From an uncultured Litorivicinus sp. (GTDB taxonomy: Bacteria; Pseudomonadota; Gammaproteobacteria; Pseudomonadales; Litorivicinaceae), in NCBI GenBank assembly GCA_902558075.1, contig CACECO010000006.1:25388-89387 (forward strand): a stretch of 64,000 bases of DNA, in the 5' to 3' direction. The position numbers were made by a program, and so were the translations under genes. Each line of letters opens with the position of its first letter. Within the stretch, counting starts at the first letter, position 1. Below are positions 31,487-45,584 of this stretch, one piece after another. Under the pieces are notes generated by a model. It ran no database searches. It was not told the origin of the DNA and was given only the letters and a program-made list of their open reading frames with translations.

Positions 31487-32857
31487 TTAACCCTTGGTTT
31501 TCTTTGGTCTTCGATAACCAGGAATATTAATCTGTTTACTGCGAGCAAGTGCAAGATTTTGAGACTCGACATCATTGGTGATCACGGACCCGGCCCCTGT
31601 GGTCACCTGATCACCTAGCGTAACGGGTGCGATTAAGCTCGTATTAGATCCAATGAATACATCATCACCGAGAGTCGTTTGATGTTTTGACGTACCGTCA
31701 TAATTGCAGGTTATTGTGCCTGCACCGATATTGACGCGCCGACCAATTATCGCATCGCCAACGTAGGAGAGATGATTAATCTTGGAGCCCTCAGCTACAC
31801 TGGCATTTTTGATCTCGCAAAAGTTACCAACGTGGGTTGTATCTGAGAGCTCTGTTCCTGGTCTCAACCGAGTAAAAGGGCCAATTTGAGCGTTGCGTCC
31901 AACGATTGCTGATTCTGCAACCGTGTATGGCTTAATGACAGAATATTCACCGATCACAACGTTCGTTAAGTGACAACCAAACCCAACGCGAACATTCGGT
32001 TCGATTGAGATTGGCCCATTGAGGGTCACATGCGGCTCAATAATAGTATCTGGATGGATCTCGAGGTGTCGACCGTTGAGGTACACAGTGTCAGGATCAA
32101 CCAAGGTCACACCACGATCCATTAAAGCGGAACGTCGTTTTCTTTGAATCAGTCGGTTGAGATCAGCGAGCTGCTGACGATCATTGACGCCCATGGTTGC
32201 CATCATCGTGCCCGGAATTCCATGGACTTCGCACCCCGAACCAACACTTAACTGAACACAATCTGTCAAATAGTACTCGTTCTGAGTATTGGAATTAGTT
32301 AATTGTGGAAGGAGCTCCTGAAACAATGAAGTCGGAGCTGTGTAAATACCAGTATTAATCTCGCAAATATCGCGCTGTGAGGGCGAGGCATCGCGATGCT
32401 CAACAATGGCGATTACATTGCCATCATCGTCACGCACAATACGACCATAACCAGTTGGGTCGCTGGCAACTGCGTACAGCACCGCAAGACGAGACTTCCC
32501 AGCGGCGATTAAGGGCTCAATATCCTCTTGTGAGACTAGAGGAACATCACCATACAAAACCAACGTCTGGCCGTCAGTGCCAAGTCCATGCATGGCAATT
32601 TGCAGCGCGTGCCCTGTGCCCAACTGCTCATTTTGATGAATGACCTCCGCGCCAAGATCAATTACAAATGGATCCACTTGAGCGGCACCATGACCGGTTA
32701 CCACGCGTATTCGACCACCATGATAATCGACCAGCGATTGGGCAACTGATAAAACATGTCCGAGCAGTGGTTCCCCTGCGATTTCGTGCAGGACTTTAGG
32801 TAGGGAGGAGTGCATCCGACTGCCTTTACCAGCGGCCAGAATGATAACATTAAGCAC
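31487..32857 (-). CDS. glmU: Bifunctional UDP-GlcNAc pyrophosphorylase / glucosamine-1-P acetyltransferase
   Basis: 456 aa; VIILAAGKGSRMHSSLPKVLHEIAG and hexapeptide-repeat C-terminus. Confidence 0.97.
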   Translation of the reverse strand: MLNVIILAAGKGSRMHSSLPKVLHEIAGEPLLGHVLSVAQSLVDYHGGRIRVVTGHGAAQVDPFVIDLGAEVIHQNEQLGTGHALQIAMHGLGTDGQTLVLYGDVPLVSQEDIEPLIAAGKSRLAVLYAVASDPTGYGRIVRDDDGNVIAIVEHRDASPSQRDICEINTGIYTAPTSLFQELLPQLTNSNTQNEYYLTDCVQLSVGSGCEVHGIPGTMMATMGVNDRQQLADLNRLIQRKRRSALMDRGVTLVDPDTVYLNGRHLEIHPDTIIEPHVTLNGPISIEPNVRVGFGCHLTNVVIGEYSVIKPYTVAESAIVGRNAQIGPFTRLRPGTELSDTTHVGNFCEIKNASVAEGSKINHLSYVGDAIIGRRVNIGAGTITCNYDGTSKHQTTLGDDVFIGSNTSLIAPVTLGDQVTTGAGSVITNDVESQNLALARSKQINIPGYRRPKKTKG

Positions 32858-33272
32858 GGCGTTGGCGCAGCTGTTCGATCACACGAATGCGTGCAACCGC
32901 TTCAGCCAATTCGATTGCGGCACGTGAATATTCAAACTCAGATTGTTGTTCATCAAGAAGCCGCTTCGCCTCTTCCTGAGCATGAAGCGCGGCCGCTTCA
33001 TCTAGATTTTCCGCGCGCTCTGCTGTATCAGCCAGAATGGTAATTTGCGATGGAATCACTTCAAGGAACCCACCGGAGACGAAGAATAGTTCATCGTCAC
33101 CATTTTCAAATACAAGACGAACTGGACCTGCCTTAAGCGAGGTGATCAAAGGGGCGTGACCCGGCGTAATACCGAGATCACCCAAATCACCTGAAGCGAT
33201 AACCATTTGGACCTCACCCTCATAGAGTGATTGTTCGGCTGATACAACATTACACCTCATGGTAGTTGCCAT
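32850..33272 (-). CDS. atpC: F0F1 ATP synthase epsilon subunit
   Basis: 140 aa; VVSAEQSLYEGEVQMVIASGDLGDLGITPGHAPLITSLKAGPVR. Confidence 0.95.
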   Translation of the reverse strand: MATTMRCNVVSAEQSLYEGEVQMVIASGDLGDLGITPGHAPLITSLKAGPVRLVFENGDDELFFVSGGFLEVIPSQITILADTAERAENLDEAAALHAQEEAKRLLDEQQSEFEYSRAAIELAEAVARIRVIEQLRQRRA

Positions 33273-33281
33273 TAGAACCCC

Positions 33282-35557
<2,276 letters not shown>

Positions 35558-35581
35558 ATTGTGCCCTTTACCTATCCAGCT

Positions 35582-37126
35582 TTAGTAAGTCCGTGATGAT
35601 TTGAAAGATTCGACGCAAGCCTTGAGCTTCGCCGCGATATCGTCGTTGTAATCGCCTGACTTGTTGATCTCATCGCGCAACGATGCGTGCTCTGAGTTGA
35701 AGTAGTCAAGCAGTGCCGCCTCAAAGGCAACGACTTTTGTCACATCGACATCATCAAGAAAACCTTCGTTCGCAACAAACAGCACAAGGCCCATCTCAGC
35801 AACAGACTGCGGACTATATTGCTTTTGCTTCATCAGCTCGGTTACTCGCTGACCATGTTCAAGTTGCTTACGTGTTGCGTCGTCAAGATCCGAAGCGAAC
35901 TGCGCAAAGGCCGCGAGTTCGCGATACTGGGCAAGCGCAAGGCGAATGCCTCCACCAAGCTTTTTTACAACCTTTGTTTGAGCCGCTCCACCCACTCGTG
36001 ATACCGAGATACCTGCGTTCATCGCTGGACGGATACCTGAGTTGAAAAGGTTCGTCTCAAGGAAAATCTGACCGTCTGTGATCGAAATCACGTTCGTTGG
36101 TACGAACGCAGAAACGTCACCCGCCTGAGTCTCGATAATTGGAAGCGCCGTCAGAGATCCGGTCTGTCCCTTAACTTTCCCGTCGGTGAGTTGTTCAACG
36201 TAATCCGCATTGACTCGAGCCGCCCGCTCGAGAAGCCGTGAATGCAAATAGAAAACATCACCCGGATAAGCCTCCCGTCCAGGTGGCCGACGCAGCAGCA
36301 ACGAAATTTGACGATATGCGACCGCTTGCTTCGACAAGTCATCATAGACGATCAGGGCGTCTTCACCACGATCACGGAAATACTCACCCATCGTACAACC
36401 AGAGAACGCAGCCAAAAACTGCATCGCTGCCGGATCAGCCGCACCGGCCGCAACGATGATGGTATGAGCCATGGCGCCGTGCTCTTCGAGCTTACGAACA
36501 ACCGATGCAATTGATGATTGCTTCTGACCAATTGCAACATAGATACATTTTACGCCCGTGCCTTTTTGGTTAATGATCGCATCAATCGCGACTGCAGTTT
36601 TACCAGTCTGGCGGTCACCAATGATGAGCTCGCGCTGGCCGCGGCCGATCGGGACCATCGCATCTATCGCTTTCAGACCTGTTTGAACTGGCTGATCAAC
36701 TGATTGACGGGCAATAACCCCCGGCGCAACTTTCTCAATTGCATCGGTGCCATCAGATTCAATATCGCCTTTACCATCGATTGGGTTTCCAAGTGCGTCA
36801 ACAACACGACCCAGAAGACCATTCCCCACAGGGACTTCCAAAATGCGGCCCGTACAGCGAGCCGTCTGCCCTTCAGCGAGTTTCTGATAGTCACCAAGTA
36901 CAACGGCACCAACAGAGTCACGCTCAAGATTAAGCGCCATTCCGTAAACACTACCCTCAAATTCAATCATCTCACCGTACATGACGTCGGCAAGGCCGTA
37001 GACACGAACGATACCGTCTGAAACGGATACGATCGTTCCTTCATTCGTTGCTGATACAGCGATGTCTGCCTTAGCAATTCGCTGTTTGATCAGTTCGCTG
37101 ATCTCAGAAGGATTCAATTGATCCAT
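35582..37126 (-). CDS. atpA: F0F1 ATP synthase alpha subunit
   Basis: 514 aa; [20 protein letters not shown]. Confidence 0.98.
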   Translation of the reverse strand: MDQLNPSEISELIKQRIAKADIAVSATNEGTIVSVSDGIVRVYGLADVMYGEMIEFEGSVYGMALNLERDSVGAVVLGDYQKLAEGQTARCTGRILEVPVGNGLLGRVVDALGNPIDGKGDIESDGTDAIEKVAPGVIARQSVDQPVQTGLKAIDAMVPIGRGQRELIIGDRQTGKTAVAIDAIINQKGTGVKCIYVAIGQKQSSIASVVRKLEEHGAMAHTIIVAAGAADPAAMQFLAAFSGCTMGEYFRDRGEDALIVYDDLSKQAVAYRQISLLLRRPPGREAYPGDVFYLHSRLLERAARVNADYVEQLTDGKVKGQTGSLTALPIIETQAGDVSAFVPTNVISITDGQIFLETNLFNSGIRPAMNAGISVSRVGGAAQTKVVKKLGGGIRLALAQYRELAAFAQFASDLDDATRKQLEHGQRVTELMKQKQYSPQSVAEMGLVLFVANEGFLDDVDVTKVVAFEAALLDYFNSEHASLRDEINKSGDYNDDIAAKLKACVESFKSSRTY

Positions 37127-37153
37127 GAAACTTTCCTTTCAAATTCTCTTTGC

Positions 37154-37693
37154 TTAAGCGGTCAAGGATTCGGCAATCTTTGAGAGCCGCCCACGAACTG
37201 TCGCGTCAATTACAGTGTCACTCGACCGAATTTCGAAACCGCCGATCAAAGATTGATCAACGGCAGTCTCAACACGAATAGATTTGCCTGCATAACGCGC
37301 TTTCAACTTAGATTCCAAAATCTGAATCTCATCGCTCTCCAAAGGAAATGCGCTTGTAATTGTCACTTCCAAAGCTTCTTGGCCTTGGGCCAAAAGAGTT
37401 TCAAATTCTGTTAAAATTGCAGGCAAAGCTAGAAGGCGCCCGTAATACGCTAGCGCTTCAATCAATGCACCCGTACCATCTACTGCCACATCCTTGGTTA
37501 AATCAGTCAAAATCTCGCATTTTGCGTCGGCTTTAACGGCCGGATTCTTCAATACTTCAACCATTGCTTCATCAGCAGTGATTGAAGAGGCTTTCTGCAA
37601 AAACGAGCTCCATGCTGCTTCAGCTTTTGAGGCGACAGCATGGGAGAATATCGCTTTAGCATAAGGTCGAGCGATCGTGGTGAGTTCTGCCAT
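37154..37693 (-). CDS. atpH: F0F1 ATP synthase delta subunit
   Basis: 179 aa; position in atp operon, RPYAKAIFSHA, C-terminal SLIGGFEIRSSDTVIDATVRGRLSKIAESL. Confidence 0.95.
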   Translation of the reverse strand: MAELTTIARPYAKAIFSHAVASKAEAAWSSFLQKASSITADEAMVEVLKNPAVKADAKCEILTDLTKDVAVDGTGALIEALAYYGRLLALPAILTEFETLLAQGQEALEVTITSAFPLESDEIQILESKLKARYAGKSIRVETAVDQSLIGGFEIRSSDTVIDATVRGRLSKIAESLTA

Positions 37694-37704
37694 TAATTGC
37701 CTCC

Positions 37705-38175
37705 TTAAAGCTCTTCAGCCAACTCGGCTAACAACTTTTTGTGCGCGGCCTGATCGACAGTCGCACCTAGCACACGCTCTGCACCAACAACAGCCAGCTT
37801 AGCAACGTCAGCGCGCAATGATTCACGTGCTTGAGCTGCATCTTGAGCAATTTGGGCTTGAGCTGATGCCATAATTTTCTCGGCTTCGGCTCTTGCTTTA
37901 TCTTGTGCTTCCTCAACGATCTGCGACGATCTTTTATTAGCCTGCTCTAATAGCTCAGTAACTTGAGTTCGAGCTTGCTTCAGTTCATCTTCGATCTGAG
38001 ATTTTGCGCTTTCAAGATCACGAGCCGCTTTGTCAGCAGCATCAAGGCCTTCAGCGATCTTTTTCTGGCGCTCTGCCAGGGCCCCGGAAATAGGCGGCCA
38101 AACATACTTCATACAAAAGATAACAAAAATCGTAAAAGCGATAAGCTGCCCTATAAGGGTCAGATTTAAATTCAC
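37705..38175 (-). CDS. atpF: F0F1 ATP synthase subunit B
   Basis: 156 aa; [29 protein letters not shown]. Confidence 0.97.
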   Translation of the reverse strand: MNLNLTLIGQLIAFTIFVIFCMKYVWPPISGALAERQKKIAEGLDAADKAARDLESAKSQIEDELKQARTQVTELLEQANKRSSQIVEEAQDKARAEAEKIMASAQAQIAQDAAQARESLRADVAKLAVVGAERVLGATVDQAAHKKLLAELAEEL

Positions 38176-38221
38176 AATTGCACCTCGCGGTCGGTTAAAT
38201 CATCCAAAGGATCCGGACGTC

Positions 38222-38494
<273 letters not shown>

Positions 38495-38513
38495 TTAAAA
38501 TTAAATTGTTGTT

Positions 38514-39347
<834 letters not shown>

Positions 39348-39356
39348 TCAATGTAT

Positions 39357-39737
39357 TCATTTCCCTTTCAAGATTAAGGGGAGACTCAATTGTCCGGCCA
39401 AGACCGTTATTACGAACCCGGTAATTACTGCAGCGGCTTTTAACGATTGGGCGTTCAACCAAACAAGTGCAAAAAGTGCTGCAGTGATTCCCAACTTAAG
39501 GCCTTCGCCTACAAATAGGTTCCTGGCTATTGCTCGCGCGCTGCGGGCCCCGCGTTGCCGAAATACCCAAAAACCAAAAATGCTTTGTGGCACGATTGCA
39601 ACACTTCCGCCCATCACAACACTCAACGCGTGTAAAGGGCCCGAAACTATATAAGCGATAGCTGAGGTGCCCGCCGTCAAAGCAGCTTGCATCACAAAAA
39701 CGATCACCACTGGGTGGGTTTTCAAGCTGATCGCCAT
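39357..39737 (-). CDS. atpI: ATP synthase subunit I
   Basis: Position upstream of atpB; start placed at MAISLKTHPVV; hydrophobic 126 aa. Confidence 0.8.
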   Translation of the reverse strand: MAISLKTHPVVIVFVMQAALTAGTSAIAYIVSGPLHALSVVMGGSVAIVPQSIFGFWVFRQRGARSARAIARNLFVGEGLKLGITAALFALVWLNAQSLKAAAVITGFVITVLAGQLSLPLILKGK

Positions 39738-39816
39738 CCATTCGTCGCGGGAGTATATGCAGTCCAATGTGTCGGATCAATGACAATCATCAAAACTACG
39801 TCGAAGATCGTGTAGT

Positions 39817-40716
39817 TTAATCTTTGACTTTTAAGCGCGCAACGATGCCATCCAGAATATCGAGGGAACCGTACTCAATCACAATATGCCCTTTCCCGCC
39901 ACTTTTCGCTTTGATTTGAACGGTCGCACCTAGTTGATCAGAAAGCTTACTTTCTAACCAACTGACATCCGGGTCTTTAACATCGGTTTTTGTTGATGTC
40001 GTGTCATCAGATAACAGTCGCTTAATCAAGGTTTCAGTCTGCCTCACTGAAAGTTGTGATCTAACAACATCCTCTGCCGTCTTACGTTGCATATTTTCAG
40101 GAAGCGGTAACAGCGCTCTCGCATGCCCCATCTCTAAGCTTCCGTCTTCCAGCATCAATTGAACACTTTGCGCCAAATTCAACAGACGCAACAGATTGGC
40201 CACATTTGATCGACTCGATGAGATCATTGCTGCCAATGCTGTCTGATCCATTGAAAATTCATCGCGCATACGAGCCAGCGCTCGCGCTTGTTCTATCGCA
40301 GTTAGTTGCTCTCTTTGGATATTTTCAATCAGTGCTAACGCAGCGACTTGCTGATCATCAAGATCACGCACTATTGCAGGAATCTCACTTAGTCCTGCCT
40401 GTTGGCTCGCTCGCCAACGACGTTCACCCGCAATTAGCTCGAAACTTCGCGCCGTCTGACGGACAACAATTGGTTGCATCACACCGTGTTGGCGAATGGA
40501 ATCCGTCAGTTCGTCCAGTTCGAGTTGATTAAATCGTGTTCGTGGTTGAAATGGATTCGGAACGATTTTTTCAACAGCAAGTTGAATTAAACCTGTTGTC
40601 TCTTTGATATGTGTGGAATTTTTTTGCGACTGTCCTGTGTTAAGAACGGCATCTACCGTTGATTGGTCGAGACCTAAGAGAGGATTAAAACCAAGTCCGC
40701 GTTTTTTTTGGTTCAT
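39817..40716 (-). CDS. parB: Chromosome partitioning protein ParB
   Basis: 299 aa; ELIAGERRWRASQQAGLSEIPAIVRDLDDQQVAALALIENIQREQLTAIEQA. Confidence 0.96.
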   Translation of the reverse strand: MNQKKRGLGFNPLLGLDQSTVDAVLNTGQSQKNSTHIKETTGLIQLAVEKIVPNPFQPRTRFNQLELDELTDSIRQHGVMQPIVVRQTARSFELIAGERRWRASQQAGLSEIPAIVRDLDDQQVAALALIENIQREQLTAIEQARALARMRDEFSMDQTALAAMISSSRSNVANLLRLLNLAQSVQLMLEDGSLEMGHARALLPLPENMQRKTAEDVVRSQLSVRQTETLIKRLLSDDTTSTKTDVKDPDVSWLESKLSDQLGATVQIKAKSGGKGHIVIEYGSLDILDGIVARLKVKD

Positions 40717-41492
40717 GCTGCTTTTTTCAACTTAAGTCTTTTACGTAATTCAGAGGCCAGAGCTAGATAAGATAAAGCACCTTTTGATAGCCGATCGTAC
40801 CGTAACACAGGCAACCCATGACTCGGCGCCTCTGCTAGCCGAACATTTCTTGGAATCACCGTCTTAAAAATCCGGTCACCAAAAAATTGTTCGAGTTGCT
40901 GGGAAACTTGTCGGGTCAAACTGGTCCGTGGGTCATACATGGTCCGAAGAACCCCATCAATTACTAAATCTGAATTATGACTGCCCCGAACCTGATCAAT
41001 GGTTTCAATCAATGCAGCAATGCCCTCAAGCGCAAAAAATTCGCATTGCACGGGGATGATGACGCCATCAGCAGCAATCAGTCCATTAATTGTCAACATG
41101 CTTAATGCTGGTGGGCAATCAATTAAAACGAAATCATAACTTTCCGCTTGTTTAATAAGGACATCTTTCAGTCGCAATTGAGCTCTTGGTTGACCAATCA
41201 AGCCCACCTCCGCTTCCGTCAACTGAATATCCGAGGGTAGCAAGTCATATCCAGCCTCAGTCCCCAGAATGCAGGTTTCTCTAAAAGTAGATTCACCAAG
41301 TAGTAAACCGCGAACATCATGCTCTATCGTGTCTTTTGACACTCCTGAACCTGAAGTAGCGTTCCCTTGAGGATCAAAATCGGTAACCAACACTTGATAT
41401 CCAATCTCACTGAGAGTCGCACCTAAATTTACGCACGTTGTTGTTTTTCCAACACCGCCCTTTTGGTTTGTTATTGCAATAATTCGGGTCAT
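40713..41492 (-). CDS. parA: Chromosome partitioning ATPase ParA/Soj
   Basis: 259 aa; IAITNQKGGVGKTTTCVNLGATL. Confidence 0.96.
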   Translation of the reverse strand: MTRIIAITNQKGGVGKTTTCVNLGATLSEIGYQVLVTDFDPQGNATSGSGVSKDTIEHDVRGLLLGESTFRETCILGTEAGYDLLPSDIQLTEAEVGLIGQPRAQLRLKDVLIKQAESYDFVLIDCPPALSMLTINGLIAADGVIIPVQCEFFALEGIAALIETIDQVRGSHNSDLVIDGVLRTMYDPRTSLTRQVSQQLEQFFGDRIFKTVIPRNVRLAEAPSHGLPVLRYDRLSKGALSYLALASELRKRLKLKKAA

Positions 41493-42112
41493 TCTGATCT
41501 CTGTTTGACTACTACCAACATGCGCTGTTCATCAACAATATGAGGTAATTTGTGCAACCCAATCATATAGTTACTGTGTATTGATTGTGTATCAGCTATC
41601 TCGTGTGCTGCTTTAGCGCCTTTCATAGCCAACATTTCCCCTCCAGGCTTTAAAAAAGCCGCCGAACAATTAACTATACCATTGAGATGCGTAAAAGCTC
41701 TGCTGATTATTTGATCAAACTGTTGGTTTGTCGGAAAGTCTTCAATACGTCTGTGCACGATTGTCAAATTGCTTATCCGACATAACGCTCCGATATGTCT
41801 AGCAAAAGCCAGCTTTTTATCGTTTGCATCCACGATCGTCACATGTGTATTTGGGAAAAACAATGCGAGCGGTAATCCAGGAAAACCAGGACCAGTTCCT
41901 ATATCGAGCAATTTCCCTGCGCGAATAAAATCATGCGGGGTTAATGAATCTAAAATTTGGTAGATAAGAACACTTTTTTCGTCTCGATGTGCACTTAGGT
42001 TGTATATCTTATTCCACTTCAAATGCTCATCAAGGATAGTCTGTAAGCTATTTAATTGGTTCTTTGAATATGCCAATCCGAGGCGGTTTAGACCATCAAC
42101 TAAACCCATCAA
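41489..42112 (-). CDS. rsmG: 16S rRNA (guanine527-N7)-methyltransferase
   Basis: 207 aa; [36 protein letters not shown]. Confidence 0.95.
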   Translation of the reverse strand: MMGLVDGLNRLGLAYSKNQLNSLQTILDEHLKWNKIYNLSAHRDEKSVLIYQILDSLTPHDFIRAGKLLDIGTGPGFPGLPLALFFPNTHVTIVDANDKKLAFARHIGALCRISNLTIVHRRIEDFPTNQQFDQIISRAFTHLNGIVNCSAAFLKPGGEMLAMKGAKAAHEIADTQSIHSNYMIGLHKLPHIVDEQRMLVVVKQRSE

Positions 42113-43995
42113 CTTACTTGGTGGGTCAATTCAAGTTTTTTCAAATGCACCAGTAACAAACTAACAGCTGCAGGTGTAACACCTGATATCCTTGAAGCTT
42201 GTGCAATTGTTTCCGGACGGTGATCAAGTAATTTTTGCTTCACTTCATTCGATAAACCAACAATTTTCGAATAATCGATGTCTTTAGGTAAGCGAACCTG
42301 TTCATTCTTCTTCAATTTCTTAATTTCATCTGTTTGCCGATCAATGTAGCCAGCATATTTCGCTAAAATTTCAACTTGCGATGAAATTGAGGAATCCCCG
42401 TGACACTCAATATCGGCAAATTCGACTAAATCTTGATAATGTATTTCAGGGCGTTTCAGCAAATCGTGTGCTGTTGATTCCTTCGACAGAGGCGCCGTTA
42501 AAACACGGTTTAGAGTGTTTGTACAGGGATCTGATGGTCGAACCCAAATTGACTTCAATCGACTCAATTCGTTATGAATTTGTTCCTGTCTGCCATTGAA
42601 CTTCTGCCATAGTTCTTCGCCAACAAGACCCAATGTGCGCGCTTTTTCAGTCAACCGGATGTCCGCATTATCCTCGCGTAAGGCCAATCGATATTCAGCA
42701 CGTGACGTGAACATTCGATAAGGTTCTTGAGTTCCCAGCGTGATCAGATCGTCTACCATTACACCCAAATAACCTTCATCACGTCCAACAGTCCATGATT
42801 CTCGGTCTTGTGCTCTTAGAGCTGCATTCGCTCCAGCCAACAAACCCTGTGCGCCAGCCTCTTCGTAACCTGTCGTTCCGTTGATCTGGCCTGCAAAATA
42901 AAGGTTTGCTACAAGCTTACTCTCTAAAGTTGAATACAAATCACGCGGATCAAAGAAATCATATTCAATTGCGTAGCCAGGTCGAGTGATGATTGCATCA
43001 GTACATCCCTCTATCGAGCGAACAATATCCAACTGTACTTCATAAGGCAGCGACGTGCTGACACCATTTGGATATAACTCGTGAGAAGTTAAACCTTCAG
43101 GTTCCAGAAAAACCTGGTGTGTAGGCTTGTCAGCAAAACGCACTATTTTATCTTCGATGGAAGGACAATAACGTGGTCCGACACCTTCAATTAAACCAGC
43201 ATACATCGGACTAAGATGTATATTCTCTAAAATAATATCGCGTGTTTTTTCAGTCGTTCTAGATAGATAGCACGGAATTTGCCGAGGATGTTCATCTCCT
43301 GCACTCATCATTGAAAAATATGGAGTTGGCGTGTCCCCTGGCTGTTCTTGAAGAATTTTAAAATCGACAGAACGAGAATCGATTCGAGGTGGCGTACCAG
43401 TCTTTAAACGAGCAATTCGGAATGGTCGATCGCGCAGAGAATTTGCTAAATCATTGGAGGCCGGATCACCAGCGCGACCACCAGATTGTTGATTCATTCC
43501 GATATGAATCTGGCCGGCCAAAAATGTTCCAGCTGTAATTACTACTGTTTTAGATTGAAGCTTGAGTCCCATGTCCAAAACAACACCTGTGACATGATCA
43601 TCATCAATTACAAGATCGCATACAGGTTGTTGGAAGATTGTAAGATTCAGTGTGGTTTCAAGCACATGTCGCATATGTTGACGATAAAGCATGCGATCAG
43701 CTTGAGCACGAGTTGCCCTAACCGCCGGTCCTTTTCTTTGATTTAAAACGCGAAATTGAATGCCAGCACAGTCTGTGACTTTTGCCATTAATCCGTTACA
43801 AGCGTCGATTTCTCTGACAAGGTGACTTTTTCCGATTCCACCAATTGCTGGATTACAAGACATTTGACCCAGAGTCTCTATGGAATGTGTTACTAGTAAT
43901 GTGTCACAACCCATGCGAGCAGCGGCATGAGCAGCTTCCGTACCAGCATGACCACCACCGACTACGATGACATCAAATAAACGTGTGTAATCCAT
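42109..43995 (-). CDS. mnmG: tRNA uridine-5-carboxymethylaminomethyl modification enzyme
   Basis: 628 aa; [47 protein letters not shown]. Confidence 0.98.
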   Translation of the reverse strand: MDYTRLFDVIVVGGGHAGTEAAHAAARMGCDTLLVTHSIETLGQMSCNPAIGGIGKSHLVREIDACNGLMAKVTDCAGIQFRVLNQRKGPAVRATRAQADRMLYRQHMRHVLETTLNLTIFQQPVCDLVIDDDHVTGVVLDMGLKLQSKTVVITAGTFLAGQIHIGMNQQSGGRAGDPASNDLANSLRDRPFRIARLKTGTPPRIDSRSVDFKILQEQPGDTPTPYFSMMSAGDEHPRQIPCYLSRTTEKTRDIILENIHLSPMYAGLIEGVGPRYCPSIEDKIVRFADKPTHQVFLEPEGLTSHELYPNGVSTSLPYEVQLDIVRSIEGCTDAIITRPGYAIEYDFFDPRDLYSTLESKLVANLYFAGQINGTTGYEEAGAQGLLAGANAALRAQDRESWTVGRDEGYLGVMVDDLITLGTQEPYRMFTSRAEYRLALREDNADIRLTEKARTLGLVGEELWQKFNGRQEQIHNELSRLKSIWVRPSDPCTNTLNRVLTAPLSKESTAHDLLKRPEIHYQDLVEFADIECHGDSSISSQVEILAKYAGYIDRQTDEIKKLKKNEQVRLPKDIDYSKIVGLSNEVKQKLLDHRPETIAQASRISGVTPAAVSLLLVHLKKLELTHQVS

Positions 43996-44235
43996 ATATA
44001 TAAAAAGTATCTAAAGAAAAATATTGTTAATATTATTTATATTATGGCTGTTTGCATACGTGGAAAAGACATTTTTTGAGCGTTGAATCAATTATTTAAT
44101 TCATCTTCAATGCTGTGCATATGAACACCTGAGCTTTTAGAACAAGATGTTAATAGTGGTGTATAAGAACCTAGGTTATTCAAGTTGATAATTATCCATA
44201 AGTTCTTTACGGGTCAGAGCACCTAACTATCCACA
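43996..44235. promoter_or_regulatory. AT-rich mnmG-mnmE intergenic region with degenerate DnaA boxes (candidate secondary origin element)
   Basis: TTATCCATA at 44192-44200, CTATCCACA at 44227-44235, GGTGTATAA at 44158-44166; AT-rich tract at 43993-44045. Confidence 0.4.
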
Positions 44236-45579
44236 TCATTTGCCTATACAAAATGTAGAAAAGATGGACGTTAAAAGATCATCGGATGTAAAACGTCCAG
44301 TAATCTCAGATAGCGCGTTTTGTGTCAGGCGTAAATCTTCGGCAACGAGATCGATCGTTTCGACTGCAAGGTGGTGATTATCAGCCGCGCTAATATGTGC
44401 GCTTGCGTTTTTTAAATGGTCTAGATGACGCTGTCTAGCCAAAAACGGTGTTTCTGCGTGGGTTGCTAAATCGAGTTTTTCGAGCAACCAGTCTGTGAAT
44501 ACGATTAAACCTTCGCCTGTTTTAGCAGAAACTTTTAATAGTGGGTAACGAGTCTGGTTGTCGATGGGTTCGCGGTGTATATCAATTTTAGTATTTAACA
44601 AGCCAACAGGAATATTTGAGGGTATCCCAATCAGATTTTGAACGGAGGCATCAGAAATTTGTTGATGGCGCTCATCAAATAAGCAGAGCACTAGATCTGC
44701 CGTTTGTATTGCCTCGATTGCTCGATTGATACCCTCACTTTCGATGATATCAGTTGTGGAACGAATGCCCGCCGTATCAGTGATTCGTACTTCAAGCCCA
44801 TCGATCAATAATTCATGGCGTATTAAATCCCTGGTTGTTCCAGGAATATCAGTCACTATGGCGAGTGGTGCCCGAGCGAGCGCGTTGAGTAGCGAACTTT
44901 TTCCAGAGTTTGGTTCACCAATTAACACGATTTCAGCTGATCGATTGAGTTTCGCGCCTTCGTAAGCTGAGTGTATCAGTTGGTTAATGTTGGTTTTGAT
45001 GTTGCTAATTGTTAGAGAAAATGCATTGATGCTTTGAAGGTCAATATCCTCGTCTGGAAAATCGATGTGCGCCTCAATTTGTGTTCTCAGGGCGATGAGA
45101 TGCGAGATAATTGAATCGACTTGATCAGCAAAGTGGCCTTGCAAAGAATTATTGGCTGCTTTGACAGCAGATGACGATGAAGCATTTATTAAATCACTGA
45201 TTGCCTCTGCCTGAGTCAAATCGATCTTCCCATTGAGAAAAGCGCGTTGAGTGAATTCCCCGGGCTTAGCAAGTCGTGCACCGAGATGTGTTATTGAGCG
45301 AAGAATTGTTTGGATGACAACTGGACCGCCGTGCCCTTGGAATTCAACGGTATCTTCGCCAGTGAAGCTATGTGGACCAACAAAATAGATCCATATCCCA
45401 GTATCAATGACTTCACTTTTAAAGATGATCGATCCAAAAGTAGCTATCCGTGGCTTCAATGTTTTTCCACTTAGTATTTGCGCGATCTGCATACATTGGG
45501 GGCCAGAAAGACGGATGACACTAATTGCCCCACGACCAGGTGCTGTGGCCGATGCGACGATCGTATCAGGAGGGATCAT
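44236..45579 (-). CDS. mnmE: tRNA modification GTPase
   Basis: 447 aa; GEPNSGKSSLLNALARAPLAIVTDIPGTTRD, C-terminal FCIGK. Confidence 0.97.
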   Translation of the reverse strand: MIPPDTIVASATAPGRGAISVIRLSGPQCMQIAQILSGKTLKPRIATFGSIIFKSEVIDTGIWIYFVGPHSFTGEDTVEFQGHGGPVVIQTILRSITHLGARLAKPGEFTQRAFLNGKIDLTQAEAISDLINASSSSAVKAANNSLQGHFADQVDSIISHLIALRTQIEAHIDFPDEDIDLQSINAFSLTISNIKTNINQLIHSAYEGAKLNRSAEIVLIGEPNSGKSSLLNALARAPLAIVTDIPGTTRDLIRHELLIDGLEVRITDTAGIRSTTDIIESEGINRAIEAIQTADLVLCLFDERHQQISDASVQNLIGIPSNIPVGLLNTKIDIHREPIDNQTRYPLLKVSAKTGEGLIVFTDWLLEKLDLATHAETPFLARQRHLDHLKNASAHISAADNHHLAVETIDLVAEDLRLTQNALSEITGRFTSDDLLTSIFSTFCIGK

Positions 45580-45584
45580 AAGTT

